A DNA stretch of 64,000 bases from an uncultured Peptococcaceae bacterium (GTDB taxonomy: Bacteria > Bacillota > Peptococcia > Peptococcales > Peptococcaceae), in contig CAJUDO010000003.1 of the NCBI GenBank assembly GCA_910585405.1, forward strand, positions 98,482 to 162,481. Direction: 5' to 3'. This document shows, piece after piece, positions 53,546 to 62,082 of the stretch. The position numbers were made by a program, and so were the translations under genes. The notes under the pieces are model-generated. The model had not been told where the DNA came from, searched no databases, and worked only from the letters and a program-made list of their open reading frames with translations. Position 1 is the stretch's first letter; the number at the start of each line of letters is the position of its first letter.

Positions 53546-56314
53546 TTGCTGAAATTATCTTTTGTTTGTTTAGATACGGAAACAACCGGTTTAGATGACA
53601 CCGCAGAAATCATCGAAATCGGTATGGTAAAGGTGATCGACGGGCAAATCGCTGACCGCTACAGCCAATTGGTAAAACCCTCCTGCCCGATTCCCGAGCC
53701 CATCACACAGCTCACCGGTATTGACAATGAGATGGTGGAAGATCAACCTTATTGGAGCGGAATTGAGAAGGCAGTGCTGGACTTTATCGGCGACGCGACT
53801 TTAGTGGCCCATAACGTCAGCTTCGACCGGGGCATGTTGGAAAATCATCTGCAGCGCATCCTGCCCAATCCCTGGGTGGACACCCACGATATGGCGAAAA
53901 TTTTTCTGCCTACGCTCACAAGCTACAAGCTCATCAGCATTGCCGGCGCACTGGAAATCGACAGCCAGGGCTTTCACCGCGCCTTGCAGGATGCCGACAC
54001 CACTGCGCAGGTACTGCTGAAACTGACGGACCTGGCCTGTCAGCTGGATCCCAACACCATGTCCCGCATTCTCTCCGTCTTCAAAGACCAGGATTGCGGG
54101 TTGACAACGTTGCTCAGCGCGATTCAAACTGATATTGTTGCCCACGCTGAGATTGGCAAGACCTATGCCACCGACAAGCTGGCGCCGGTTTACGGAAAAC
54201 GGCCTTTGCTCTCTTTTTCAGAGACGCGGAAATTTTTTGAGCCAGGCGGCTTAATGGCCCAGGCCGCGCCGTCCTATCAGCACCGCCCGCAACAGCTGGA
54301 AATGCAGCAGACCATCGTCAACGCCTTCCTCACCGAAAGCCATGGCATCATCGAAGCGGGAACAGGTACCGGCAAATCCTTTGCCTATCTGCTGCCGGCG
54401 TTATTGTGGGCTTATGAAAATCAATGCAGAGTGTTGGTTTCCACTAATACCATCGCTTTGCAGGAACAGCTGTATCACAAGGATGTCCCCTTTTTAAAGC
54501 AGTGTCTGGACTTTGATTTTCCTGTGGCGCTGAGCAAAGGTCGCAGCAATTATATCTGCATACGCCGTTTTGAGCAATATCTCAAACAGTCCGACAATGT
54601 CAACTGGACAGAAAAACTCTTTTTGGCGCAGCTGGTGCATTGGTTGTCCTTCACCGAGCAGGGTGACAAAGAAACGCTCAATCTCAATAAGCTGGAGCAG
54701 CAATACTGGGCGTCTGTCGCCAGCCAGACAGAAACCTGTCTGGGCGGTCAGTGCAGCATGTTCCGCTATTGCTATTACATGCGCAATCGCAAGGAATGCG
54801 AAAACAGTATGCTCATCATCACCAATCACGCCTTGCTGCTGCAGAATCTCAAGCTGGAGAATCAAATTCTGCCCAGCTATGAACACATCATCATTGATGA
54901 AGCCCATAATCTGGAGGACGAAGCCACAAGGCAATTCACCGACACCATTGATTTGGAGTTTATGCGCAAGACAGCGCAGCACTTACTGCGCAGCAACAGT
55001 GTAGTTTCGCGCATTGTCAACAAGGTGAAGGATTTGCATGAGGATACCGATTCTTATAATGACCTGCTTCTGACGCAGCGCCAGTTGAAAGAGGACATCG
55101 GCTTTTTAGAGCAGCACATCAAGACCGCCATCGACTTCATCTTTACCGTGTCCCAGCTGGCTCACAGCAACGAATGGCGCATCACAGAAAAGGAGCGCAA
55201 GACCCAGTGGTGGCAACAGCTAGCTGCCCAGCTGAACCGAATCGGCGATCTGGTCACCACCATTCATCACCGGCTCTCCCATATTCGCAATCAAATCGAT
55301 ATGTTCGAGGATCTAGATCTCTTGGCCAAGGAGCTGGTATTCAGCCAGAGTTGGTTCAGCGAACAGCAAAACTTTATCGAAACCTTCTTGGGCGAGAAGC
55401 GAAAGCATGATATTTACTGGATTGAATACACCCGCAGCAGCTGGGGCTCCAACCTGTGTTTCTCTGTGGCGCCCATTGATGTGATGCCCTTGTTGAAGGA
55501 GCGGCTCTTTGACAGCAATAAAAGTGTGATTCTCACCTCTGCCACGCTGGCCATCGCCAATAACCTGAAATATACCGCGCAGCTGTATCTGCTGACAGAA
55601 GAAGAGTACCTTTCCTATATCACACCATCGCCCTTCAACTATCAAAAGCAATCGTGCATTGCCATTCCCACTGACCTCACCGATTACTCTCAGGTCAGCG
55701 AGGAGGTCTATTCTAGAATGCTCATCGACAGTCTCTCGCAAATCTTCCAGGCAGTGACCGGCGGTGTCCTGGTGTTGTTTACTTCTTACGCTATGCTGAA
55801 CAAAACCTACTTTGCTCTAAAGCGCAATCCTGATTTGCAGCATTTCAACATTCTGGCGCACGGACAGGACGGCAACCGCACCAGCATTCTGCAAAGTCTG
55901 AACAAAACGGAAAATACCATCGTGCTGGGCGCCAACAGCTTCTGGGAGGGCGTCGATGTCAAAGGGACCGGACTGACCACCCTGATCATCACCAAGCTCC
56001 CCTTTCAGCCGCCGACCCGGCCCATCACAAGCGCCAAGATGGAATATATTCAGTCTCAGGGCAAAAACAGCTTTGCTGCCTACAGCCTACCCCAAGCCAT
56101 TCTCAAGTTTCGCCAGGGCTGCGGCCGCCTGATTCGCTCTGTCGACGACTGGGGTGCGATCATCATTTTAGATAAACGACTTCTCAGCAAAGGCTACGGC
56201 AAAGAATTTATCAATTCTCTGCCCAAGCAGCCCATCCTCCGCAAGCCGTTGGCGGAAGTCTGTCAACTTCTCCACGACTGGATGGCGCAAAAAGCAAAAC
56301 GCAGCAAGCCATAA
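53546..56314 (+). CDS. dinG: DinG-family helicase with exonuclease domain
   Basis: A 922-residue protein: an amino-terminal DEDDh 3'-5' exonuclease (about 5-165, CLDTETTGLDDTAEII) and a superfamily 2 XPD-like helicase. Walker A GTGTGKSFAY lies near 272, IIIDEAHNLED near 448, and SATLAIANNL and RQGCGRLIRSVDDWG near the end. Four Cys (TCLGGQC, FRYC, KEC; about 398-420) fit an Fe-S cluster as in E. coli DinG. The start is TTG 53546, with GGAGGG 8 bases upstream; the upstream ATG lies inside ahcY. It probably unwinds structured or R-loop DNA in repair. Confidence 0.9.
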   Translation: MLKLSFVCLDTETTGLDDTAEIIEIGMVKVIDGQIADRYSQLVKPSCPIPEPITQLTGIDNEMVEDQPYWSGIEKAVLDFIGDATLVAHNVSFDRGMLENHLQRILPNPWVDTHDMAKIFLPTLTSYKLISIAGALEIDSQGFHRALQDADTTAQVLLKLTDLACQLDPNTMSRILSVFKDQDCGLTTLLSAIQTDIVAHAEIGKTYATDKLAPVYGKRPLLSFSETRKFFEPGGLMAQAAPSYQHRPQQLEMQQTIVNAFLTESHGIIEAGTGTGKSFAYLLPALLWAYENQCRVLVSTNTIALQEQLYHKDVPFLKQCLDFDFPVALSKGRSNYICIRRFEQYLKQSDNVNWTEKLFLAQLVHWLSFTEQGDKETLNLNKLEQQYWASVASQTETCLGGQCSMFRYCYYMRNRKECENSMLIITNHALLLQNLKLENQILPSYEHIIIDEAHNLEDEATRQFTDTIDLEFMRKTAQHLLRSNSVVSRIVNKVKDLHEDTDSYNDLLLTQRQLKEDIGFLEQHIKTAIDFIFTVSQLAHSNEWRITEKERKTQWWQQLAAQLNRIGDLVTTIHHRLSHIRNQIDMFEDLDLLAKELVFSQSWFSEQQNFIETFLGEKRKHDIYWIEYTRSSWGSNLCFSVAPIDVMPLLKERLFDSNKSVILTSATLAIANNLKYTAQLYLLTEEEYLSYITPSPFNYQKQSCIAIPTDLTDYSQVSEEVYSRMLIDSLSQIFQAVTGGVLVLFTSYAMLNKTYFALKRNPDLQHFNILAHGQDGNRTSILQSLNKTENTIVLGANSFWEGVDVKGTGLTTLIITKLPFQPPTRPITSAKMEYIQSQGKNSFAAYSLPQAILKFRQGCGRLIRSVDDWGAIIILDKRLLSKGYGKEFINSLPKQPILRKPLAEVCQLLHDWMAQKAKRSKP

Positions 56315-56324
56315 GAGAACATGC

Positions 56325-56372
56325 GGTAAGAAAACTGACTGTTATAATAAATTCGCAGTCAGTTTTCTTACC
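56325..56372 (+). terminator. 17-bp inverted repeat after dinG
   Basis: GGTAAGAAAACTGACTG and CAGTCAGTTTTCTTACC are perfectly complementary across 14 bases, but no T run follows, so termination is uncertain. Confidence 0.5.
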
Positions 56373-56471
56373 TCAGATAGTTTCACGGAGCAATTTTCAT
56401 CCTGCGCTCTCAAAAAACACGACAGCACATGGACCGCATACGAAATCATTTTTTGAATCGAGGAATAAATC

Positions 56472-57401
56472 ATGAAAGGTCTACAAAAATCTCTGGCCAT
56501 GGGCTATATCCTGGCTGTCTGCGGAGGTATCTTCTGGGCAGTGGGCGGCGCCTGCGGCCAATATCTCTTTCAGCATAACCAGATGACCTCCAACTGGCTG
56601 GTGCCCATTCGGCTCACTGTCGCCGGATGTATCCTTCTTGCCTTCTCACTGTTGCGCCGACAAAACATCTGGGCTGTCTGGCACACCAAACAAACTGTCA
56701 TCGACATCTTAATCTTTGGTCTGCTGGGCTCTGCGCTCTGCCAATACGCTTACTATACTTCCATTCAATATTCCAATGTGGCCTTGGCTACCGTGCTGGC
56801 CTACACCTCCCCAGCCATGATTTTGCTCTACACGCTGGCCAAAGAAAAGCGACTGCCCCGGCTTTATGAAGCACTGTGCGTCTTGCTGGTCATTGCCGGT
56901 TCCTTTACATGCGCAACCCACCTCAACCCGCAGAGCCTGTCCGTCACACCGCAGGCACTCATCTGGGGTTTGATCAGTGCTGCCGCCTTTGTCGTCTACA
57001 CCATACAGCCTCACCGGCTTATGCAGCAATTCGACCTCATTGTCGTCATCGGCTGGGGAATGCTCATTGGCGGCGGCGCCCTGACAGGATTGTTTCGGCC
57101 CTGGAATATCACCATTCTCGTCGACCCTATTCTGTTTCTCAATATGGGAATTGTCATTTTCATCGGCACCGTATGTGCCTTCTGTTTCTATCAGGCCGGC
57201 GTGGGGATTGTGGGCAGCATCATCGGCAGCATTCTCTCTTCCGTTGAGCCTGTTGCTTCCATGGTTCTTTCCGTGCTGTTTCTGCATGTACCGCTGACCG
57301 CCATGGATTTTCTCGGCTTTCTGCTGATTTTAATCACCATTCCTATCATCGCTCTAGGAAACAGCAAACAACACAAACTGCAAAAGCCGAACACCCAATG
57401 A
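56472..57401 (+). CDS. EamA/DMT family transporter
   Basis: A 309-residue membrane protein with ten helices in two EamA repeats. It has the amino-terminal AVCGGIFWAVGGACGQYLF and the second-repeat end SIIGSILSSVEPVASMVLSVLF, typical of the RhaT/EamA exporters. GAGGAATAAATC leads to the ATG. Substrate unknown; probably exports a metabolite. It converges with the ammonium transporter. Confidence 0.85.
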   Translation: MKGLQKSLAMGYILAVCGGIFWAVGGACGQYLFQHNQMTSNWLVPIRLTVAGCILLAFSLLRRQNIWAVWHTKQTVIDILIFGLLGSALCQYAYYTSIQYSNVALATVLAYTSPAMILLYTLAKEKRLPRLYEALCVLLVIAGSFTCATHLNPQSLSVTPQALIWGLISAAAFVVYTIQPHRLMQQFDLIVVIGWGMLIGGGALTGLFRPWNITILVDPILFLNMGIVIFIGTVCAFCFYQAGVGIVGSIIGSILSSVEPVASMVLSVLFLHVPLTAMDFLGFLLILITIPIIALGNSKQHKLQKPNTQ

Positions 57402-57407
57402 CATGAA

Positions 57408-57443
57408 AACGCGCTCACAAAGCATCTGCCTTATGAGCGCGTT
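57408..57443. terminator. Hairpin between convergent EamA and amt genes
   Basis: AACGCGCTCA and TGAGCGCGTT pair perfectly across a 16-base loop. T runs are short on both strands. Confidence 0.6.
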
Positions 57444-57505
57444 CTCAGATTGGACCGATTCCCCATAGTTATCTAACAGTACTGTAAAAATACTCCCAGC
57501 TGCAT

Positions 57506-59200
57506 TTACTCAGCCTCATCCTGCAAAGCGTCGTAGCCTTCATCCGCTGTGCGGATACGCACCACATTTTCACAATGATAAACAAAAATTTTCCCATCGC
57601 CGACTCTGCCTGTATATAATGCTTTGCGCGCTGTGTCCACCACCAGCGCCACCGGCACCTTGCAGACCACAATCTCAATTTTGATTTTGGGTAACAGATT
57701 CATTTCCATGGGAATGCCACGATAATATTGCTTCTGCCCCTTTTGCAGACCGCAACCCAACACATGGCTTACCGTCATGCCGCTGACGCCGATTTTCGCC
57801 ATAGCCGCTTTCAAATCATTAAACTTGGTCTCATTGGTCATGATTTCAACCTTACTGATTTTCACATCAGAAGCGGCAATTTCATGGCTCAATGGCATTT
57901 CCTGCACCGGCACCGCTTCTTCCATGGTCGCCGGAATGGCGGCAGGAGAAAGGCTGGTGTGGTAGGCCGTTTCAAACATCGCCTTGAAATCATTGGTATA
58001 AGGCGGCAAGCCGTGCTCTGTGACATCCAAACCGGCAATTTCCTCCTCAGCGCTCACCCGCAGCCCCAATGTGGCCTTTATCATCTTGTAAACCAGCGTC
58101 ATCGTCACAGCCACATACAAAGCTACCATCACAACACCCAGCAGCTGCACCAGCAAAAGGGAGAATCCGCCGCCATAGAATAACCCGCCATCCAGGGCAA
58201 ACAGCCCTACCATGACTGTCCCCGCGGCACCGCATGCACCGTGTACAGCAACAGCACCGACCGGATCATCAATGTGCAATCCCTTGTCCACGGCTTCCAC
58301 CACTGCTACCACCAGCAAACCGCTGACCAGACCGATGAGAAAAGCGCCCACAGGCGATACCATATCGCAGCCCGCAGTGATTCCCACCAAACCTGCCAAA
58401 ATTCCATTTAAGGTCATAGAAACGTCGGGCTTTCCATAGATCTTCCAGGTCAGGCACATTGTTGTGATTGCCGCCACTGCCGCCGCCATATTGGTATTGA
58501 CAAAAATCAGTCCCATGGAATACAAGACTTCGTCCCCTGTAGCGCCAAGGGTGGAAGCGCCGTTAAACCCAAACCAGCCAAACCATAAAATCAGCACACC
58601 CAGCGCTGCCAGCGGCAAGCTCTGTCCGGGAATGGCTTTGGAGTTGTTTCCTTCATCATACTTGCCAATACGTGGTCCCAATATCTTGGCGCCTACCAGC
58701 GCCGCCACGCCGCCCACCATGTGCACCGCGGTAGAACCGGCAAAATCATGAAAGCCCAATTGACTCAGCCAACCGCCGCCCCAAATCCAATGTCCCGATA
58801 TGGGATAAATCACCGCGCTGATCACCACACTGTACAGCAAATACGCGCTGAACTTGGTGCGCTCAGCCATAGCACCGGAAACAATGGTGGCCGCAGTGGC
58901 ACAGAACACTGTCTGGAAAATCAAAAAGGTGTACCCGGTAAAGCTCTGGTCATAATTCCCCCGCACAAAGAAATCGGGAAGACCAATGAAGCCCACGACA
59001 TCTGTGCCAAACATCAGCCCAAAGCCAATGAGCCAAAACATCACTGTGCCCAGACATAAATCCATCACATTTTTCATAATAATATTGCCCGAATTTTTCA
59101 GCCGCGTCAGTCCGACCTCCACCATCGTAAAGCCAATCTGCATGGAAAATACCAATACCGCGCCAAAAAGCACCCAAACCGAATCAATTGATGAAAACAT
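57506..59200 (-). CDS. amt: Ammonium transporter fused to a PII (GlnK) domain
   Basis: A 564-residue fusion. Residues 1-410 form an Amt channel with 11 helices; twin histidines lie in STAVHMVGG and VAVHGACGAAG. A linker of about 50 residues leads to a PII domain (about 455-560) with GCGLQKGQKQYYRG, LLPKIKIEIVV and GRVGDGKIFVYH (ATP/2-oxoglutarate site). The T-loop reads GIPMEMNLLPK, without the Tyr that is uridylylated in GlnB/GlnK, so control must be by ligand only. The start is ATG 59200, with GGGGG 9 bases upstream; the open frame runs back to 59272 without a site. It follows glnN. Confidence 0.93.
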   Translation of the reverse strand: MFSSIDSVWVLFGAVLVFSMQIGFTMVEVGLTRLKNSGNIIMKNVMDLCLGTVMFWLIGFGLMFGTDVVGFIGLPDFFVRGNYDQSFTGYTFLIFQTVFCATAATIVSGAMAERTKFSAYLLYSVVISAVIYPISGHWIWGGGWLSQLGFHDFAGSTAVHMVGGVAALVGAKILGPRIGKYDEGNNSKAIPGQSLPLAALGVLILWFGWFGFNGASTLGATGDEVLYSMGLIFVNTNMAAAVAAITTMCLTWKIYGKPDVSMTLNGILAGLVGITAGCDMVSPVGAFLIGLVSGLLVVAVVEAVDKGLHIDDPVGAVAVHGACGAAGTVMVGLFALDGGLFYGGGFSLLLVQLLGVVMVALYVAVTMTLVYKMIKATLGLRVSAEEEIAGLDVTEHGLPPYTNDFKAMFETAYHTSLSPAAIPATMEEAVPVQEMPLSHEIAASDVKISKVEIMTNETKFNDLKAAMAKIGVSGMTVSHVLGCGLQKGQKQYYRGIPMEMNLLPKIKIEIVVCKVPVALVVDTARKALYTGRVGDGKIFVYHCENVVRIRTADEGYDALQDEAE

Positions 59201-59240
59201 AACTGCATTCCCCCTAAAAATGAACCTGTACTTGCCAAAG

Positions 59241-59278
59241 AAAAAAGGCGTGTCGAGAAATTCTCGCAACACGCCTTT
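59241..59278 (-). terminator. Terminator in the glnN-amt gap (in the amt leader)
   Basis: Minus-strand AAAGGCGTGT and ACACGCCTTT enclose a nested CGAG/CTCG hairpin and end in TTTTTTCTTT. It lies 40 bases before amt, with no promoter in those 40 bases, so amt transcription must cross it. Confidence 0.85.
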
Positions 59279-59337
59279 GTGTTTTCTGCTTTTGTCTCAG
59301 CATCTCTATTTTATTTTTTCGCCAAACATTCTCGAAC

Positions 59338-61443
59338 TCAAATCTTAAACAACAAATCCCCATAGGTCGGGAACGGCCAGTATTCTTCGCCCACCAGCGT
59401 TTCCAATTCGTCCGCTACTGCGCGCAATTCCTGCATCCCGGAGAAAATATAATTTTTATAATACTGCGCCCGTTCCTCAATATTTTCTTCATGGTCCTTG
59501 GTATTCAGCACAGCTGTACTCAACGCTTCTGTTTTCTTATACAGCGAACCGGACAGAGCGGCAATCTTGTGAATCAGCTGTTCCTGCATGGTGCAGTCTG
59601 CATCAGCCACAACAGATTTTATCGAAGAAGCCGTTGCGCTCAAATCCTTCAAATACGCCGATACCGCCGGAATGATTTCCTTTTTGCTCATATCCAGCAT
59701 GGTCAGCGCTTCAATGTGCAGCACCTTACAATAGTTATCCAACAAAATTTCGCAGCGGGAATGTAACTCTTCCGCAGTGTAAATCCCATGTTTGGTAAAC
59801 AAGGTAATATTCTTCTCATCCACCAGATGGGGAACCGCATCGGCAGTATTTTTCAAATTGAGCAGTCCTCTGCTCTCTGCTTCCCGCACCCACTCATCAG
59901 AATAGTTGTTGCCGTTAAAAATGATGCGTTTATGCTTGGTAGCCAGATCACGAATCAGCTCTTTGGCCTTGGCCGTCACGTCATCCGCTTTTTCCAATTC
60001 ATCCGCAATATAGGAAATGGCGTCTGCCACAATGGTGTTCATAACCGTGTTCGGTCCTGAGATAGAAGAAGCCGAGCCCAGCATGCGGAATTCAAATTTA
60101 TTGCCGGTGAAAGCAAAAGGTGATGTGCGATTGCGGTCGGTGGTATCCTTCTGGAAGCGAGGAACGGCAGCCACTCCGGTTTCCATGGGCTGTACCTTTA
60201 CCGGTACGTACTCCACGCCATTCTCATAGGATTCCAGAATACCGCTGAGCTCATCGCCCAAAAACATGGAAATAATGGCAGGTGGCGCCTCATTGGCCCC
60301 CAAACGATGGTCATTCCCTGCCGTTGCTACAGATACCCGCAGCAAATCCTGATACTCATCTACCGCTTTGATCACCGCTACCAAAAACAACAGGAACTGA
60401 ATGTTGTTCTCCGGTTTTTTCCCAGGGCTCAACAGATTTTCGCCGGTGTTGGTAGACATGGACCAGTTGTTGTGCTTCCCGGAGCCATTGACCCCGGCAA
60501 AAGGTTTTTCATGCAGCAGACAGGACAAATCATGCCGGCGGGCTACATCCTTTAAGGCCTCCATGGTCAGCTGATTGTGGTCCGTAGCAATATTGGTAGT
60601 ACTGAAAATAGGAGCCAGCTCATGCTGTGCCGGTGCTACTTCATTGTGCTCTGTTTTAGCCAATACACCCAATTTCCACAATTCCTCATTTAAATCAGCC
60701 ATGAACGCTGTGATGCGAGGCTTGATGGCGCCGAAATAATGATCCTCCAGCTCCTGACCCTTTGGCGGCTTAGCGCCAAACAGCGTACGACCAGCAAACA
60801 AAATATCCTTCCGCTTATAGGACAGCGCCCGGTCTACCAGGAAATATTCCTGCTCCGGTCCCACCGTTGTCGTCACGCGGGTCACATCTGTCTTGCCCAG
60901 GATGTGCAGAAGACGGACAGCCTCTTTGTTTAACAATTCCATGGAGCGCAGAAGCGGCGTCTTTTTGTCCAGCACTTCTCCGCTGTAGGAGCAGAATATC
61001 GTAGGAATATACAGCGTATGGTCTTTAATAAAGGCATAGGACGTAGGATCCCATGCTGTATAGCCTCTGGCTTCAAAGGTGGCGCGCAAACCACCGGACG
61101 GAAAGCTGGATGCATCCGGCTCGCCCTTGATCAATTCCTTTCCTGAAAAGTCCATCATCACTCTGCCGCCGTTTGCCGGCGTGATAAAGCTGTCATGCTT
61201 CTCTGCGGTGATTCCAGTCATAGGCTGAAACCAGTGAGAATAATGAGTCGCTCCCTTTTCCATGGCCCAGTCCATCATCGCATTTGCCACCACATCTGCT
61301 ATGGCGGAATCCAGGGCAACGCCCTGATCGATGGTATCCTTCAGCTTCAAATACACATCCTTAGGCAATTTCGCTTTCATGACAGCGTCATTAAACACCA
61401 TATTGCCAAACAGTTCAGGTACATCCGTGATTGCAGTTTCCAT
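59338..61443 (-). CDS. glnN: Glutamine synthetase, type III
   Basis: A 701-residue GS III that makes glutamine from glutamate, ammonia and ATP. Marks are GPEQEYFLVDRAL, EHNEVAPAQHELAP (metal/glutamate site) and NGSGKHNNWSMST (ATP site), plus the GS III carboxy-terminal extension. The start is ATG 61443, with GGAGGGG 6 bases upstream; the open frame to 61614 runs through the leader terminator and so is not coding. It is followed by the Amt-PII gene; together they form an ammonium uptake and assimilation pair. Regulation by a leader terminator is likely. Confidence 0.95.
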   Translation of the reverse strand: METAITDVPELFGNMVFNDAVMKAKLPKDVYLKLKDTIDQGVALDSAIADVVANAMMDWAMEKGATHYSHWFQPMTGITAEKHDSFITPANGGRVMMDFSGKELIKGEPDASSFPSGGLRATFEARGYTAWDPTSYAFIKDHTLYIPTIFCSYSGEVLDKKTPLLRSMELLNKEAVRLLHILGKTDVTRVTTTVGPEQEYFLVDRALSYKRKDILFAGRTLFGAKPPKGQELEDHYFGAIKPRITAFMADLNEELWKLGVLAKTEHNEVAPAQHELAPIFSTTNIATDHNQLTMEALKDVARRHDLSCLLHEKPFAGVNGSGKHNNWSMSTNTGENLLSPGKKPENNIQFLLFLVAVIKAVDEYQDLLRVSVATAGNDHRLGANEAPPAIISMFLGDELSGILESYENGVEYVPVKVQPMETGVAAVPRFQKDTTDRNRTSPFAFTGNKFEFRMLGSASSISGPNTVMNTIVADAISYIADELEKADDVTAKAKELIRDLATKHKRIIFNGNNYSDEWVREAESRGLLNLKNTADAVPHLVDEKNITLFTKHGIYTAEELHSRCEILLDNYCKVLHIEALTMLDMSKKEIIPAVSAYLKDLSATASSIKSVVADADCTMQEQLIHKIAALSGSLYKKTEALSTAVLNTKDHEENIEERAQYYKNYIFSGMQELRAVADELETLVGEEYWPFPTYGDLLFKI

Positions 61444-61490
61444 AATTACCCCTCCACATGTTATCATCTTTTCGCCTTTCTGTCCCAGAT

Positions 61491-61528
61491 AAAAGAAAAA
61501 GCGCTGCAAGTGTCTCCACTCACAGCGC
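61491..61528 (-). terminator. Leader terminator (attenuator) of glnN
   Basis: Minus-strand GCGCTGTGAGTG-GAGA-CACTTGCAGCGC forms a 12-bp stem (two G-U pairs) with a GNRA-type GAGA loop, followed by TTTTTCTTTT. It lies between the glnN promoter and start codon. Downstream AAAGGCG (61472-61466) could pair with CGCTTTT of the right arm and U tract as a weak alternative fold. Confidence 0.8.
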
Positions 61529-61551
61529 CATTGCTGTTTTCTATGTGTATT

Positions 61552-61580
61552 AGTATATGCATTTGCAAGCACTCTGTCAA
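61552..61580 (-). promoter_or_regulatory. glnN promoter
   Basis: TTGACA (61580-61575), 17-base spacer, TATACT (61557-61552): five or six matches in each box. Transcription should start near 61545, about 17 bases before the leader hairpin. Confidence 0.85.
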
Positions 61581-61634
61581 GCATTTTTTGAGAGAATTTT
61601 GTATACATTGCCACAAAATTTCTCTGCGCAGACC

Positions 61635-61946
61635 TTACCGCGCTTCCCCATTATAAAACACAAAAGCCTTGAAGCCAATACAGGCGGCGTAATAAAAGGG
61701 GCGCAGCTTCAGATATTCCACCTGCGTCAAAGGCAGCTCCAGTTCCCTGTCCTGCTCCTCCTCCACAATACGCAGCCAGTCTCCTGCTACCGTGTAGCTG
61801 ATATTATACAGCCAGGGACTTTCCTTTTCGCCCCGCAGCTTATAACGGCCATTCACATAGCGGATAGGCTTGTCCTCTCCCTCTATGCGCCGCTTTGCCC
61901 CGGCCACCATACTGGCGCCGTCAGGGAAATATTCCTCCCACTCCAT
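61635..61946 (-). CDS. Small protein of unknown function
   Basis: A 103-residue soluble protein that I do not recognise. It looks like an all-beta fold with many aromatic and acidic residues (WEEYFPDGASMVAGAKRRIEG, LYNISYTVAGDWLRIVEEEQ). GCAGGAGGAATC lies before ATG 61946. It sits between sufCB and glnN on the same strand, each separated by a terminator. Confidence 0.7.
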   Translation of the reverse strand: MEWEEYFPDGASMVAGAKRRIEGEDKPIRYVNGRYKLRGEKESPWLYNISYTVAGDWLRIVEEEQDRELELPLTQVEYLKLRPFYYAACIGFKAFVFYNGEAR

Positions 61947-62001
61947 ACGATTCCTCCTGCTCTTGTCATCTATCCTGCCGATGATACCTATCAGCGCTCC
62001 A

Positions 62002-62046
62002 CAAAAAAGACACTGCGGAAAAGTATATTTCTACAGTATCTTTTTG
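62002..62046 (-). terminator. Terminator after sufCB
   Basis: Minus-strand GATACTGTAGAAA and TTTTCCGCAGTGTC pair (with G-U pairs and one mismatch) and end in a TTTTTTG tract. Confidence 0.65.
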
Positions 62047-62082
62047 TCATTGCTGCTGTGGCAATACCGCCGCATTTCAACT

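Noticed and set aside
61444..61551. Glutamine riboswitch or T-box in the glnN leader
   Set aside because: The leader before the hairpin is only about 17 bases, too short for the aptamers I know; no T-box consensus.
59342..61614. Longer glnN start at 61614
   Set aside because: The extra residues cross the promoter and leader terminator and are not GS III-like; ATG 61443 has a strong ribosome site.
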